NCBI GenBank assembly: GCA_903862645.1
Contig: CAIOZF010000098.1
Location: forward strand, 56,527-120,526
DNA: 64,000 nt
Direction of reading: 5' to 3'
Source: an uncultured Gammaproteobacteria bacterium
Lineage (GTDB): Bacteria > Pseudomonadota > Gammaproteobacteria > Pseudomonadales > Pseudohongiellaceae
The first letter of the stretch is position 1. Each line of letters starts with the position of its first letter. Positions 8,916-17,446 of the stretch are shown one piece after another. The position numbers and the translations under genes are program-made. The notes beneath the pieces were generated by a model. The model did not search any database. It saw nothing but the letters and a program-made list of their open reading frames with translations, and was not told the origin of the DNA.

Positions 8916-9711
8916 GGGCAGCAAATAACTCCTTGAGCTTGTCGCCGGGATGGGTCGCGCGCATGAGGGTCTCGCCAATCAGGAATCCGTAAATACCGTG
9001 CTCGATCATCTGCTGCACATCGGCAGCGGTGTTGATGCCACTCTCCGTCACCAACAGCTTGCCGGGTGGGGTCAGCCGTGCCAACCGATAGGTGGTCTCC
9101 AGACTGGTCTCAAAGGTGTGCAGATTGCGATTGTTGATGCCGATCAGGTCGAAACCATTGGCGAGAGCCGTCTCCAGCTCGGCCTCGTCATGCACTTCCA
9201 CCAGCACATCGATATTAACGAACCTGGCATAGGCTGCCAGCTCACTCAATTGCGAGGGAATCAGCGCCGCCACGATCAACAGGACACAGTCAGCACCCAG
9301 CGCCTTGGCCTCAGCGATCTGATAGGGATCGACCATGAAATCCTTCCGTATAACCGGCAGCGCACAGGCTGAGCGAGCCTGCTGAAGGTAGTCATTACAG
9401 CCCTGAAAAAACTGGCGATCGGTCAGCACCGAGAGGCAAGTTGCGCCTGCGGCCTCGTACTGGCGGGCGATCTGCACAGGATCAAAATCGGCACGAATAA
9501 GCCCCTTGCTGGGCGAGGCCTTCTTGATCTCGGCAATGATGGCCGGCTGCTGTGCCCGCATGCGCTGACGCAGGGAGCCAATGAACTCGCGTTTGTCACT
9601 GACCTGGGTGGCAAGCCGTTCCAGCTCCAACAGACTGACGTGCTGACGCCCTTGCGCGATCTCGCGGTGTTTTTGGGCAATAATCTCTTCGAGAATGGTG
9701 GCCTTGCTCAT
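8908..9711 (-). CDS. trpC: Indole-3-glycerol phosphate synthase
   Basis: Converts CdRP to indole-3-glycerol phosphate in tryptophan synthesis. The TIM-barrel motifs are all there: IAEIKKASPSKGLI with the catalytic Lys, VIRKDFMVDPYQI, GINNRNLHTF, and LVTESGI near the C-terminus. Length 267 aa, monofunctional (no fused TrpF). Third gene in trpG-trpD-trpC, the order known from Pseudomonas; trpE lies separately at 40.5 kb and trpF/trpBA are not in this window. Confidence 0.96.
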   Translation of the reverse strand: MSKATILEEIIAQKHREIAQGRQHVSLLELERLATQVSDKREFIGSLRQRMRAQQPAIIAEIKKASPSKGLIRADFDPVQIARQYEAAGATCLSVLTDRQFFQGCNDYLQQARSACALPVIRKDFMVDPYQIAEAKALGADCVLLIVAALIPSQLSELAAYARFVNIDVLVEVHDEAELETALANGFDLIGINNRNLHTFETSLETTYRLARLTPPGKLLVTESGINTAADVQQMIEHGIYGFLIGETLMRATHPGDKLKELFAAHV

Positions 9712-9757
9712 ACGACTGATCTACTTTCCTTTACAAGCTCTTTTAACAAGCCAGGTT

Positions 9758-10780
9758 CTACAAAGTGTTGCTGAACGCGGCCAGCTCTTCGAGTTTTTTC
9801 AACGCAGCGCCGCTGTGCAGAATCTGCTGCGCTCTGGCGACACCAGCACTCAATGAGTCCACGACATTTGCTGCATACATAGCGGCACCGGCATTGAGTG
9901 CCACGATGTCTCCCGCTGCCTCGTCATCATAACAGAGTGCACGTCGCACCATGGTGAGGCTCTCCTGGGCGCTGTCGACCTTGAGCATCGCGAAACCATC
10001 GCGACGCTTGATGCCGAAGTCCTCGGGGCGAATCACATAGTGGCGAATGGTGCCGTCCCTGAGTTCGCCGACCTGGGTATCGGCAGAAATGCTTATCTCG
10101 TCCAGACCATCATCGGAGGCAAACATCAGCACGTGCTCGCTGCCCAGCGACTTGAGCACGTCCAGCATGATGTCGATCAGCTGTGGGGCATAAACGCCGA
10201 GCACCTGATTGGGAGCCGCGGCGGGATTGGTTAACGGGCCCAGCACATTGAAGATGGTACGCACACCAATCTCACGACGGGCAGGTCCGACATGTTTCAT
10301 GGCGATGTGATGTCCGGGCGCAAACATGAAGCCAACACCAACGGTCTCGATACAGCGCGCCACCTTGTCGGGGCCAAGATCCAGTTTGACGCCTGCGGCT
10401 TCGAGCAGATCGGCACTGCCACTCTTGCTGGTCGCCGCACGATTGCCGTGCTTGGCCACGCGCGCGCCGGCGCAGGCGGCAACCATGGCGGAGGAGGTGG
10501 AGATGTTGAAGGTGTCCTTGCCGGTTCCCCCGGTACCACAGGTATCCACCAGATGCTGCTTATCGGCCACCTCAACGCGAGTCACCAGCTCTCGCATTAC
10601 CGTCGCAGCCCCCAGCAGTTCCGAAGGCTTCACGCCCTTGATCTGCAGCGCGACCAGAAAGGCACCAATCTGGGCGCCAGTACACTGCCCCGTCATGATC
10701 TCGCGCATGAGCGTGATCATGTCCTGGGCACTGATGTCCTGCTGCTGCGTTAAGTGGCGAATTGCGGTCTTGATGTCCAT
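9758..10780 (-). CDS. trpD: Anthranilate phosphoribosyltransferase
   Basis: Transfers phosphoribose from PRPP to anthranilate. Glycine-rich PRPP site DTCGTGGTGKDTFNIST, KHGNRAATSKSGSADLLEA and the RTIFNVLGPLTNPA motif are present. The start at 10780 (MDIKTAIRHL) matches the typical MDIK start of Pseudomonas TrpD and leaves 1 nt between it and the trpG stop; an upstream codon at 10795 would overlap trpG. The product has 340 aa. Confidence 0.95.
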   Translation of the reverse strand: MDIKTAIRHLTQQQDISAQDMITLMREIMTGQCTGAQIGAFLVALQIKGVKPSELLGAATVMRELVTRVEVADKQHLVDTCGTGGTGKDTFNISTSSAMVAACAGARVAKHGNRAATSKSGSADLLEAAGVKLDLGPDKVARCIETVGVGFMFAPGHHIAMKHVGPARREIGVRTIFNVLGPLTNPAAAPNQVLGVYAPQLIDIMLDVLKSLGSEHVLMFASDDGLDEISISADTQVGELRDGTIRHYVIRPEDFGIKRRDGFAMLKVDSAQESLTMVRRALCYDDEAAGDIVALNAGAAMYAANVVDSLSAGVARAQQILHSGAALKKLEELAAFSNTL

Positions 10781-10781
10781 G

Positions 10782-11366
10782 TCAGCGGCAGCCATCCAGA
10801 AAGTTTTTCAACAATTGGTGGCCGTGTTCGCTCAGAATCGACTCCGGGTGGAACTGCACTCCTTGCACATCGAGCGTCTTGTGATGCACACCCATGATCT
10901 CGTCCAGCTGGCCGTTCTCGTCCTGGGTCCAGGCGGTCGCCTCCAGACAATCCGGCAACGTCTTGCTGTCGATTACCAAAGAGTGATAACGGGTCGCGGT
11001 AAAGGGGTTGCTGAGCCCGCTGAAGACACCCTTGTTGCTGTGATAAATGGCCGAGAGCTTGCCATGCATGACCTTCTTCGCACGGATCACATCGCCACCA
11101 AAGGCCTGGCCGATACCCTGGTGACCGAGGCAGATGCCCAGCAATGGAATTTTGCCGGCAAAATGCTTTATCACCGCCACAGAAATGCCTGCTTCATTGG
11201 GGGTGCAGGGACCAGGAGAAATCACGATATGGTCGGGCGCCAGCGCCTCGATCTCGGCAATGGTAATAGCGTCGTTGCGATAGACCCGGACATCTGCCCC
11301 CAGCTCGCCCAGATACTGGACGATGTTGTAGGTAAACGAGTCATAGTTATCAATCATCAGCAGCAT
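10782..11366 (-). CDS. trpG: Anthranilate synthase component II (glutamine amidotransferase)
   Basis: Class I glutamine amidotransferase that supplies ammonia to TrpE. Begins [14 protein letters not shown]; nucleophile Cys in [17 protein letters not shown] and the His-Glu pair in [13 protein letters not shown] are all present. Length 194 aa. It is the first gene of trpGDC(-dgkA). In many bacteria the same subunit also serves PabB in folate synthesis; no pabB is in the window, so that is open. Confidence 0.96.
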   Translation of the reverse strand: MLLMIDNYDSFTYNIVQYLGELGADVRVYRNDAITIAEIEALAPDHIVISPGPCTPNEAGISVAVIKHFAGKIPLLGICLGHQGIGQAFGGDVIRAKKVMHGKLSAIYHSNKGVFSGLSNPFTATRYHSLVIDSKTLPDCLEATAWTQDENGQLDEIMGVHHKTLDVQGVQFHPESILSEHGHQLLKNFLDGCR

Positions 11367-11444
11367 TGGGGGGCTGTCCTCCTGATGGGCTTGTAGAGTG
11401 GACTGGTCTAGCGGCCCTGTATTGGCGGGGGGATTCTAGCATGG

Positions 11445-11467
11445 AAAATGCGGCCGTCTCAGGCCGC
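11445..11467 (-). terminator. Probable terminator of the hemolysin III gene
   Basis: On the minus strand GCGGCC-TGAGAC-GGCCGC forms a 6-bp GC stem whose loop contains the stop codon of the upstream gene, followed by ATTTT. It is short but has the layout of a Rho-independent terminator. Confidence 0.45.
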
Positions 11468-12115
11468 GTACCAGTACACGGAAAAGTAATGCAGTGTCGT
11501 CCCGGCCATCACAAACAGATGCCAGACGAAGTGGGCATAGCGCACGCGTGAGCTGACTGCATAGAATCCAACTCCCAGGCTATACGCGATGCCGCCAGCC
11601 AGCAGCAACAGCAGCCCCTCCATCGGCACCCTGTCGAGCATCGGTTTGATCGCCACTAGAATCAGCCAGCCCATCAGCAGAAACATCACATTGGACAGGC
11701 GTGGATGAAACAGGCGATTGGAGGATTTGAGCACTACCCCAACCAGCGCCAATGTCCACACCAGCGCGCACAGGGTCCAGCCCCAGGAACCCTTCAACAC
11801 GCCCAGCGTAAAAGGCGTGTAGGTACCGGCAATCAGCACGAAGATCGCCGAATGCTCGATCATTCGCAGCACCTGCTTTGATCGCCCTTTGGGCAGCGCA
11901 TGGTAGAGCGCGGAGGAGAAATAGAGTATCAGGGTACTTAGCGAGAAGATCAGTGCTCCCACCAGAAAAGCAGTGCTCTCGGACTGCCCGGCCCGGATCA
12001 ACAGAAAGGGACACGCGATCAGCGCCAGCACTAAACCGATACCATGACTGAGGCTGTTGGCGATCTCCTCACCACGGGTCTGCTCGCGTTTATGGCTGAC
12101 GGTTGCGGTGCTCAT
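11459..12115 (-). CDS. Hemolysin III family (PAQR-like) membrane protein
   Basis: Seven-helix inner-membrane protein of the TrhA/YqfA/PAQR superfamily, 218 aa. Family landmarks are the N-terminal NSLSHGIGLVLAL, LYFSSALYHALPKG, EHSAIFVLIAGTYTPF and the C-terminal YAHFVWHLFVMAG; the Ser, Asp/Glu and His residues of the putative metal site can be placed in these. The start at 12115 (MSTATVSHKREQ) was chosen since upstream sequence does not match the family. E. coli TrhA has been linked to membrane-energy homeostasis; the name hemolysin is historical. Stands alone between trpG and the ompW remnant. Confidence 0.9.
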   Translation of the reverse strand: MSTATVSHKREQTRGEEIANSLSHGIGLVLALIACPFLLIRAGQSESTAFLVGALIFSLSTLILYFSSALYHALPKGRSKQVLRMIEHSAIFVLIAGTYTPFTLGVLKGSWGWTLCALVWTLALVGVVLKSSNRLFHPRLSNVMFLLMGWLILVAIKPMLDRVPMEGLLLLLAGGIAYSLGVGFYAVSSRVRYAHFVWHLFVMAGTTLHYFSVYWYAA

Positions 12116-12194
12116 GTGCTTGCCTCCTCGATGATGCGAAGACTGTAGCCAAAGCCTCCGGACAGCACAAGCACTGCGCCGCAAAACAGCACAC

Positions 12195-12235
12195 AAAAAA
12201 AAGCCGTTACAAAATGCACGCATCTTGTAACGGCT
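12195..12235 (-). terminator. Strong Rho-independent terminator of the ompW remnant
   Basis: Minus strand: the 11-bp perfect stem AGCCGTTACAA/TTGTAACGGCT (12225-12235 with 12202-12212) has a 12-nt loop that can pair further (ATGC/GCAT), and runs into eight T residues. It lies 51 nt after the stop of the ompW fragment. Confidence 0.88.
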
Positions 12236-12285
12236 GGAGTCTAGCAAACGAACTCAGCTCCCAGACGAACCTTTAATTGCAATGC

Positions 12286-12402
12286 TCAAAACTTGTAACG
12301 CACTCCGATCATGTAGACCCAAGGATCAACATCCAGGTCAATCTTGAGCGCTCCATGATCTATGTCGGCCGTGGTATCGACATCAATGCCACCACCGCCG
12401 AA
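12286..12402 (-). pseudogene. 3' remnant of an ompW-type outer-membrane protein gene
   Basis: On the minus strand 38 codons read as the C-terminal end of OmpW: IDVDTTADIDH, then LKIDLDVDPWVYMIGVRYKF, ending in the terminal Phe required for outer-membrane insertion, followed by its own terminator. Upstream, the same frame hits a stop at 12403-12405, and the sequence to 12584 shows nothing of the rest of the barrel. Most of the gene has therefore been lost or replaced. A plus-strand frame over the same DNA (12277-12564) has no family features and is regarded as a shadow. 12403-12584 contains nothing else recognised. Confidence 0.75.
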
Positions 12403-12584
12403 TTAGCCCAAGAAAAAACGGATGGCTTTATTATTCTGGAATTGATTGTTGCTCGCATAGAGCACTACTCCCTTGTTCATGCATGGGAGAGAGCATACTG
12501 CATAGCAGAGGAACTTCTGTTGACCTACATCATGGAAGGCAAGACTTTACTGCGCTTTTTATAAAACTCGGCAACGACTCTCGG

Positions 12585-13367
12585 CTATGGACAGCCGCCT
12601 AATTTGACCTTGGCGACAGCCTTCAGCGCGGCAATATCGAGCACCTGAATTTCTTTGTTGTCCACGGCCACGATATTCTGTTTGCTAAGGCGGCTGAACA
12701 CACGACTGACCGTCTCCAGGGTAATTCCCAGATAACTGCCGATCTCGGCGCGGGTCATGGGCAGACGGAAATTCATCTGGGAGAGTTTTCGACGATGATT
12801 GCGGCTGGAAATACTCAACAGCAGTGCGGCCACCCGCTCTTCTGCCGCATTGCTACTGAGCAGGGTTAGCATTTGCTGATCTTTGACGATCTCCTGTCCC
12901 ATCAACCGGAAGAAACGTCCCTGCAGTGAGGGAATGCGTGCACTGAGCTCTTCCAATTGATGGAAGGGAATCTCGCAGAACGAACCAGTTTCTAACGCGA
13001 CAGCGGAGCCTCCATGGCGATTGCTGCTGATGCCGTCCATGCCGAGAATCTCGCCGGGCAGAAACAAGCCGGTGACCTGCTCGACGCCATCCCAGCTGCT
13101 CTTGAAGGTTTTGAAGCTGCCGGCACGAATCGCGTAGATGGCAGTGAACTCATCGCCTTCGCGGTAAAGATAATCCCCTTTCTTCAGATTCCGGCCTCGC
13201 TTGACGATCTCGTCGAGGTGACTGATTTCCTGGGCATCCAGTGCAATCGGCAGGCACAACTCACCCAACCTGCAATCACCGCAGGAAACACTGGGGTTGG
13301 AATGACAGGCACGTTTCACCTCGCGTGAAGAATCATCGACCACGTCTAGCTGGTAATTTGCTTTCAC
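12585..13367 (-). CDS. Fnr/Anr-type oxygen-sensing transcription regulator
   Basis: CRP-family activator that senses oxygen through a [4Fe-4S] cluster. Cluster cysteines are seen in SCGDCRLGELCLP plus the fourth in SFCEIPF, the pattern of Fnr/Anr. The helix-turn-helix EIGSYLGITLETVSRVFSRL carries the Glu-Ser-Arg that reads TTGAT half-sites. GTG at 13367 is chosen as start because AAGG lies 7 nt upstream and it gives 260 aa; an upstream GTG at 13454 is less favoured. It lies 160 nt downstream of hemN on the same strand, and hemN has a candidate Anr box. Confidence 0.92.
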   Translation of the reverse strand: MKANYQLDVVDDSSREVKRACHSNPSVSCGDCRLGELCLPIALDAQEISHLDEIVKRGRNLKKGDYLYREGDEFTAIYAIRAGSFKTFKSSWDGVEQVTGLFLPGEILGMDGISSNRHGGSAVALETGSFCEIPFHQLEELSARIPSLQGRFFRLMGQEIVKDQQMLTLLSSNAAEERVAALLLSISSRNHRRKLSQMNFRLPMTRAEIGSYLGITLETVSRVFSRLSKQNIVAVDNKEIQVLDIAALKAVAKVKLGGCP

Positions 13368-13527
13368 GTTTCTGCCTTGTAGGGGAAGTTGGGGTTGCCG
13401 GTCATTGTAGTAGATTGCAGACCGACGGTAATACTTATTTTGCTCCCACGACACGACCTCTTTTCACTATGAAGACAGAAGGCGGCTTCACTGCACGTAC
13501 TTTTCAACCAAGGAGTCAGATTGACGA

Positions 13528-14982
13528 TTATATCGCCCGTGAAAAAAGCGGCCTTATGGGTGCTCCTCTATCAAGGTACCCATAGAAGGCCATGCATATG
13601 TTGCGCAACAATAGTGTGCCGTCAGCAGTTACGGTCAGAGCCTTCTGCTTCTGCCACATAATCAGTCCGTCACGTTCAAATTGTTCAAGTTCTGGTAATA
13701 ACAAACGAAAGTGTTCATTGAAATCGATGCAGTAATCCCGCTCTATCCCGCTGATATCGAGCGCGCGGAAACAGCTTAATTGCTCGATTATTTCGCAACG
13801 CAGGGCATCCTCTTCCCCGGACACCACGCCTCTTGCGATAGGCAACTGATTCGCATCCAGTGCCTGATAGTAACGTTCCAGTTGCACCTCGTTCTGCGCA
13901 AACACATTGCCCGCCGTACTGATCGATGACACTCCCAGGCCAATCAGATCCGCCGCCTTGTCAATCGAGTATCCCTGAAAATTGCGACGCAGTTTTCCCT
14001 GCGCCTTGGCCAGGGCCAGCGAGTCACTGTTCTTGACGAAATGGTCAATGCCTATATACAGATAACCGGCACCTGTCAGAGTATCGATGATCGTCGTCAG
14101 TATCTCCAGGCGCTGAGCCGGGGTTGGCAGGTCCTGCGCATCGATGGCACGTTGCGCTGGAAAACGCTCCGGCAGGTGCGCATAACTGTAATAGCTGATC
14201 CGATCAGGGGAGAGTGCAATTACTTGTCGCAGAGTTTCCTGGATAGTCTCGACCGTCTGCAACGGCAAGCCGTAGATCAGATCGAAATTCAAGGAACTGA
14301 AACCCCGGGTACGAATGGTCTCTACCAGCTCCACAATCTCGTCGAAGCCGTGCACCCTGTTAATGGCCTTCTGTACACGCTCGTCGAAATCTTGAATCCC
14401 CAGACTGATGCGATTGAAGCCCAAGCCGCGCAACAAGTCGATGCGCTCGCGGGTGACTGTGCGCGGATCCACCTCAATGGAATAATCACGGTCTTCGCGC
14501 GCCTGCAGATTGAAATAATGTGCCGTCAGATGCACCAGCTCGGTCAACTCCGCATCTTCGAGAAAGGTCGGTGTGCCGCCGCCCCAGTGCAACTGGGTGA
14601 CCGGACGCCTGTAGACGTTGGATTGCAGGCGCAGCAACGCCATTTCTTTGCGCAGGTGGTCCAGATACTGCCGCACGTTGGCGCGGTTGCGGGTGATGAT
14701 CTTGTTGCAGCCGCAATAGAAGCAGGGCGAGGCGCAAAAAGGGATATGAATATAGAGCGATAACGGCTCCAGATCACCAAGCTGTGCTGACTGCCGCTCC
14801 AGTGCGTCGAGATACACCCCCGCTGTCATCGCTTTGAATTCAGTGGCCGGTGGATAGGAGGTATAACGCGGCCCCGGCCTGTCGTACTTTTGCAACAGCT
14901 CCATGAGGCGGGCGGACGAGAGCCCTCCCACGGGCTGAGCAGTGAAGTCATGAAAGGATGTTGACGACAATTGAAGTTTCAT
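13528..14982 (-). CDS. hemN: Oxygen-independent coproporphyrinogen III oxidase
   Basis: Radical-SAM enzyme for anaerobic haem synthesis, converting coproporphyrinogen III to protoporphyrinogen IX. The family start region RPGPRYTSYPPATEF and the cluster motif CASPCFYCGC (CxxxCxxC plus the extra Cys) are intact, as are GGGTPTFL and SLGIQDFDERVQ. Length 484 aa, about 25 longer than usual at the N-terminus; an internal ATG at 14904 would give a family-typical start, but neither ATG has a good Shine-Dalgarno. Anr/Fnr control is expected from the box at 15016-15029 and the adjacent regulator gene. Confidence 0.94.
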   Translation of the reverse strand: MKLQLSSTSFHDFTAQPVGGLSSARLMELLQKYDRPGPRYTSYPPATEFKAMTAGVYLDALERQSAQLGDLEPLSLYIHIPFCASPCFYCGCNKIITRNRANVRQYLDHLRKEMALLRLQSNVYRRPVTQLHWGGGTPTFLEDAELTELVHLTAHYFNLQAREDRDYSIEVDPRTVTRERIDLLRGLGFNRISLGIQDFDERVQKAINRVHGFDEIVELVETIRTRGFSSLNFDLIYGLPLQTVETIQETLRQVIALSPDRISYYSYAHLPERFPAQRAIDAQDLPTPAQRLEILTTIIDTLTGAGYLYIGIDHFVKNSDSLALAKAQGKLRRNFQGYSIDKAADLIGLGVSSISTAGNVFAQNEVQLERYYQALDANQLPIARGVVSGEEDALRCEIIEQLSCFRALDISGIERDYCIDFNEHFRLLLPELEQFERDGLIMWQKQKALTVTADGTLLLRNICMAFYGYLDRGAPIRPLFSRAI

Positions 14983-15015
14983 TGGGGCAGTGTAATGGGC
15001 CCCGATATTGTCGCC

Positions 15016-15029
15016 ATGACCTATGTCAA
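15016..15029. promoter_or_regulatory. Candidate Anr/Fnr box upstream of hemN
   Basis: On the minus strand TTGACATAGGTCAT is a near-perfect dyad (TTGAC-N4-GTCAT) against the consensus TTGAT-N4-ATCAA. A -10-like TACACT lies at 14994-14989. With the box centred at -41.5, the usual class II position, transcription would begin at about the hemN ATG (14982). hemN is a known Anr/Fnr target. Confidence 0.5.
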
Positions 15030-15102
15030 ATGATTAAAAGGTCGAGGCGGGCTGCACAGACCCCGCACTTCCTGCCCCGACCCTTTGCACAGCAAACAGT
15101 AA

Positions 15103-16257
15103 TCAGTCGATCAGTCGCGGGATAAACTTCGTCAACCCCTGAACGGGGCCGACCTCGCCACCAAAGACATTGCCGTTGCGATCTACGGCCACACCCTCAC
15201 CCATAGCGCCGATACCGCCCATGCCTGTAGGTCGTGCGGAGTTGTGCTCGGGAACGTAATACAGCACCTCACCCGTGCGGGCATTGCCTACGCGCAAGCC
15301 TTTGCGCCAGCCCGGGTTGTAGTTCTCATCGGATTCGGAGTCGATGGCGTAGAGCATGTCGTTGGCATCAATATACAGCCCGCTGATACGGCTGAACTGA
15401 TACCAGGTGTCGAGATGACCACCGTCCTGATCGAAGATCTGGATGCGGCGATTGCCACGGTCGGCGACGAAAAGACGGCCTTGGGAATCCATCGCCAGGG
15501 AATGCGGTGAGCGCAACTGACCATCCTCAAAGCCCCATTCACCGAAGCTCTTGATGAAGGTGCCATCGGGCGCAAACTTGGAGATACGGCTCTTGGAATT
15601 GGGACCGGGCTCGTCCTGGAACTGAGCACCATGAGTCTCAGCCACGTAGATGCTGCCATCAGGCGCCACAAGCACGTCGTTAGGCTCGGTGAAATGCGTG
15701 GGCGGATCACCGGCTTCACCCGGCGTTCCCAGCGTCAGCAACAGCTCACCCTGCGGACTGAACTTCAGCACGGTGTGCCCCTTGCCTGCCGAGTTCGGAT
15801 TGGCTGCCAGCTCGGCCGCAGTGGCGGAGCGTGCGTCCACTACCCAGACATTGCCCTGACGATCCACGTCCATGCCGTGCGGCCACAGGATCAGACCGGC
15901 CCCGAAGCTCATCACCGGACGCCCTTCGGCATCGAGTTTCACGATAGGGTCAACGTCCGACCCGGCGCAGGAGTTCGAGCCACAGCGATCACCGACCCAC
16001 AGGCTGGTGCCGTCGATGTCGATATTGATGGCGCTGATCGAACCCCAGGTGCGGCCTTCAGGAGGCGTGCTCCAGTTACGGACAGTCTCGTAGGGATTGG
16101 GCAGGTTGTTCACGGGAGGGACGTTGGCGTGTTCAGCCGGGCCGCGCGCGCCACCCTGCGCCAGCGCGATGCCGGGCAGTGCGACGAGAAGGGCGCAAGC
16201 GACAGCCTTTCGCAGCAGGCGCTGCCCGGTGTGGTTCAGGGAATTATTGTTAAGCAT
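15103..16257 (-). CDS. Secreted NHL-repeat beta-propeller protein
   Basis: Exported protein of 384 aa with a signal peptide (RKAVACALLVALPGIALAQG) and a six-bladed propeller made of NHL-type repeats. Typical repeat cores are WPHGMDVDRQGNVWVVDARS, PNDVLVAPDGSIYVAETHG, SPHSLAMDSQGRLFVADRGN and EGVAVDRNGNVFGGE. The start at 16257 is supported by GAGG 6 nt upstream. Related periplasmic propellers occur in peptidyl-hydroxyglycine alpha-amidating lyase-like families, but no catalytic assignment is safe here. It stands between hemN and a small DUF3622 gene with no clear operon partner. Confidence 0.82.
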   Translation of the reverse strand: MLNNNSLNHTGQRLLRKAVACALLVALPGIALAQGGARGPAEHANVPPVNNLPNPYETVRNWSTPPEGRTWGSISAINIDIDGTSLWVGDRCGSNSCAGSDVDPIVKLDAEGRPVMSFGAGLILWPHGMDVDRQGNVWVVDARSATAAELAANPNSAGKGHTVLKFSPQGELLLTLGTPGEAGDPPTHFTEPNDVLVAPDGSIYVAETHGAQFQDEPGPNSKSRISKFAPDGTFIKSFGEWGFEDGQLRSPHSLAMDSQGRLFVADRGNRRIQIFDQDGGHLDTWYQFSRISGLYIDANDMLYAIDSESDENYNPGWRKGLRVGNARTGEVLYYVPEHNSARPTGMGGIGAMGEGVAVDRNGNVFGGEVGPVQGLTKFIPRLID

Positions 16258-16395
16258 GAAGCACCTCAGAGATATCAATGGGTTGGTCTTGACGGTGCGG
16301 CATGGTATCAGTCCATACCATGCGCACGCCGTGGTAGATTCGAGAGCGGCTGAACATGAACTTTTGGCGGAGGATTGTCAACCGCAGCATCTGCT

Positions 16396-16638
16396 TTAAT
16401 CGCGCTTCTTATTCCTGCTTTTTATCTTGTTGCGCTCGTTCAGTTCCAGAAACACCGCCAGCTCTTTTTCAGCCCATGTCTGCGCTTCGGCCTCCGATGC
16501 AAAGCCTCCCTGACTCTTCGATACCACAATTTTTTTCGCCGAAGCGCGTCGGATGATCTCGGCAGTCCACTCCTGTAGACCACCTTCCGACACAACACTC
16601 TCGGTCAAGCGCGATTCGTACTTCTTGCTGGCTGCCAT
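16396..16638 (-). CDS. DUF3622 small protein
   Basis: 80-aa soluble basic protein. It shows the layout of DUF3622: a lysine-rich start (MAASKKYESRL), a WTAEIIRR strand, the conserved KKIVVSKSQGGFASEAEAQ, and a WAEKEL helix followed by a basic tail. The gene has its own ATG at 16638 after the sequence CAAGGAGCCCGCCTC (minus strand), which supplies a Shine-Dalgarno. Its function is unknown. Confidence 0.8.
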   Translation of the reverse strand: MAASKKYESRLTESVVSEGGLQEWTAEIIRRASAKKIVVSKSQGGFASEAEAQTWAEKELAVFLELNERNKIKSRNKKRD

Positions 16639-16689
16639 GAGGCGGGCTCCTTGGATAACGTTTGAAAAATAAAAACAGTGTTCGCAGCG

Positions 16690-17445
16690 CTACGAACTAC
16701 GATTCAATTCGTAAGCACACATGTTGACGACAGTGGCGAGATTGAGTGACTCGATTGCACCGCTGCCGGGGATCGCGAAACGTTGCGCACCCAGCGCCTG
16801 CAGCTGCTCATGCGGCACACCACGCGCCTCATTGCCGAACAGGTAGCAGTCGCACTCTTTGAAACTGGGCGCGCTCAGGCTGCTGCCCTGCATGTCGAGA
16901 CAGGCGATACGTCTGAAGTTGGCGGCCAGCGATTCCAGTGGCACCTCCACTTCCAGCGGGAGATGAAAGATCGCTCCCATGCTGGCGCGCACGACCTTCG
17001 GATTGAACGGATCGACAGAGCCAGGGCTGAGCAGACAGCGGAAATTGCCGAACCACGCCAGCGTGCGCAATATGGTGCCGAGGTTACCTGGGTCTTGAAT
17101 CTCGTGCAGATAGATCGCGCGCTCTCTTTTGGAAGAGACAGAGTGTGGGGTGGCGTGACCAAGCTGCAGCGCCTCCACAGGCACGACGGCCACGATCCCT
17201 TGCGGCGTCTTGGTGTCGCAGATCTGCGCCATCTGTTTGTCGGTGATGACGTGTTTGCGCAGGGAACTGGACCAGTTCTGGTAAGCCTCGGTGACATACA
17301 GCTCACTCGTGCGCAGCGTCGGCTTGTGCAGCGCCGCCTTCTGCAGTTCCAGCACCAGATGTTCGCCTTCGGCGAGAAAGCAGCCAAATTCCTGGCGGTA
17401 TTTTTTCTGCTGCAGCTTCTTCAAGTCATCAAGGTTCAAGTGCAT
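16690..17445 (-). CDS. SpoU/TrmH-family RNA 2'-O-methyltransferase
   Basis: Probable rRNA or tRNA ribose methyltransferase, 251 aa. The SPOUT knot motifs are present in order: LHEIQDPGNLGTILRTLAWF, KVVRASMGAIFHLPL, LFGNEARGV and IPGSGAIESLNLATVVNM. An N-terminal substrate-binding domain precedes them (LKKLQQKKYRQEFGCFLAEG). The RNA target cannot be read from the sequence. The start at 17445 (MHLNLDDL) lies 1 nt after the stop of the FAD protein, so the two genes are co-transcribed. Confidence 0.9.
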   Translation of the reverse strand: MHLNLDDLKKLQQKKYRQEFGCFLAEGEHLVLELQKAALHKPTLRTSELYVTEAYQNWSSSLRKHVITDKQMAQICDTKTPQGIVAVVPVEALQLGHATPHSVSSKRERAIYLHEIQDPGNLGTILRTLAWFGNFRCLLSPGSVDPFNPKVVRASMGAIFHLPLEVEVPLESLAANFRRIACLDMQGSSLSAPSFKECDCYLFGNEARGVPHEQLQALGAQRFAIPGSGAIESLNLATVVNMCAYELNRSS

Positions 17446-17446
17446 C

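Noticed and set aside
12277..12564. 95-codon plus-strand frame beside the Fnr/Anr gene
   Set aside because: It is antisense to the ompW remnant for its first half, has no recognisable family features, and the minus-strand reading with its terminator explains the DNA better.
13368..13527. Fnr/Anr box between hemN and the regulator gene
   Set aside because: TTGACGATTATAT near 13520 matches one half-site only and lies in the 3' region of hemN; not convincing.
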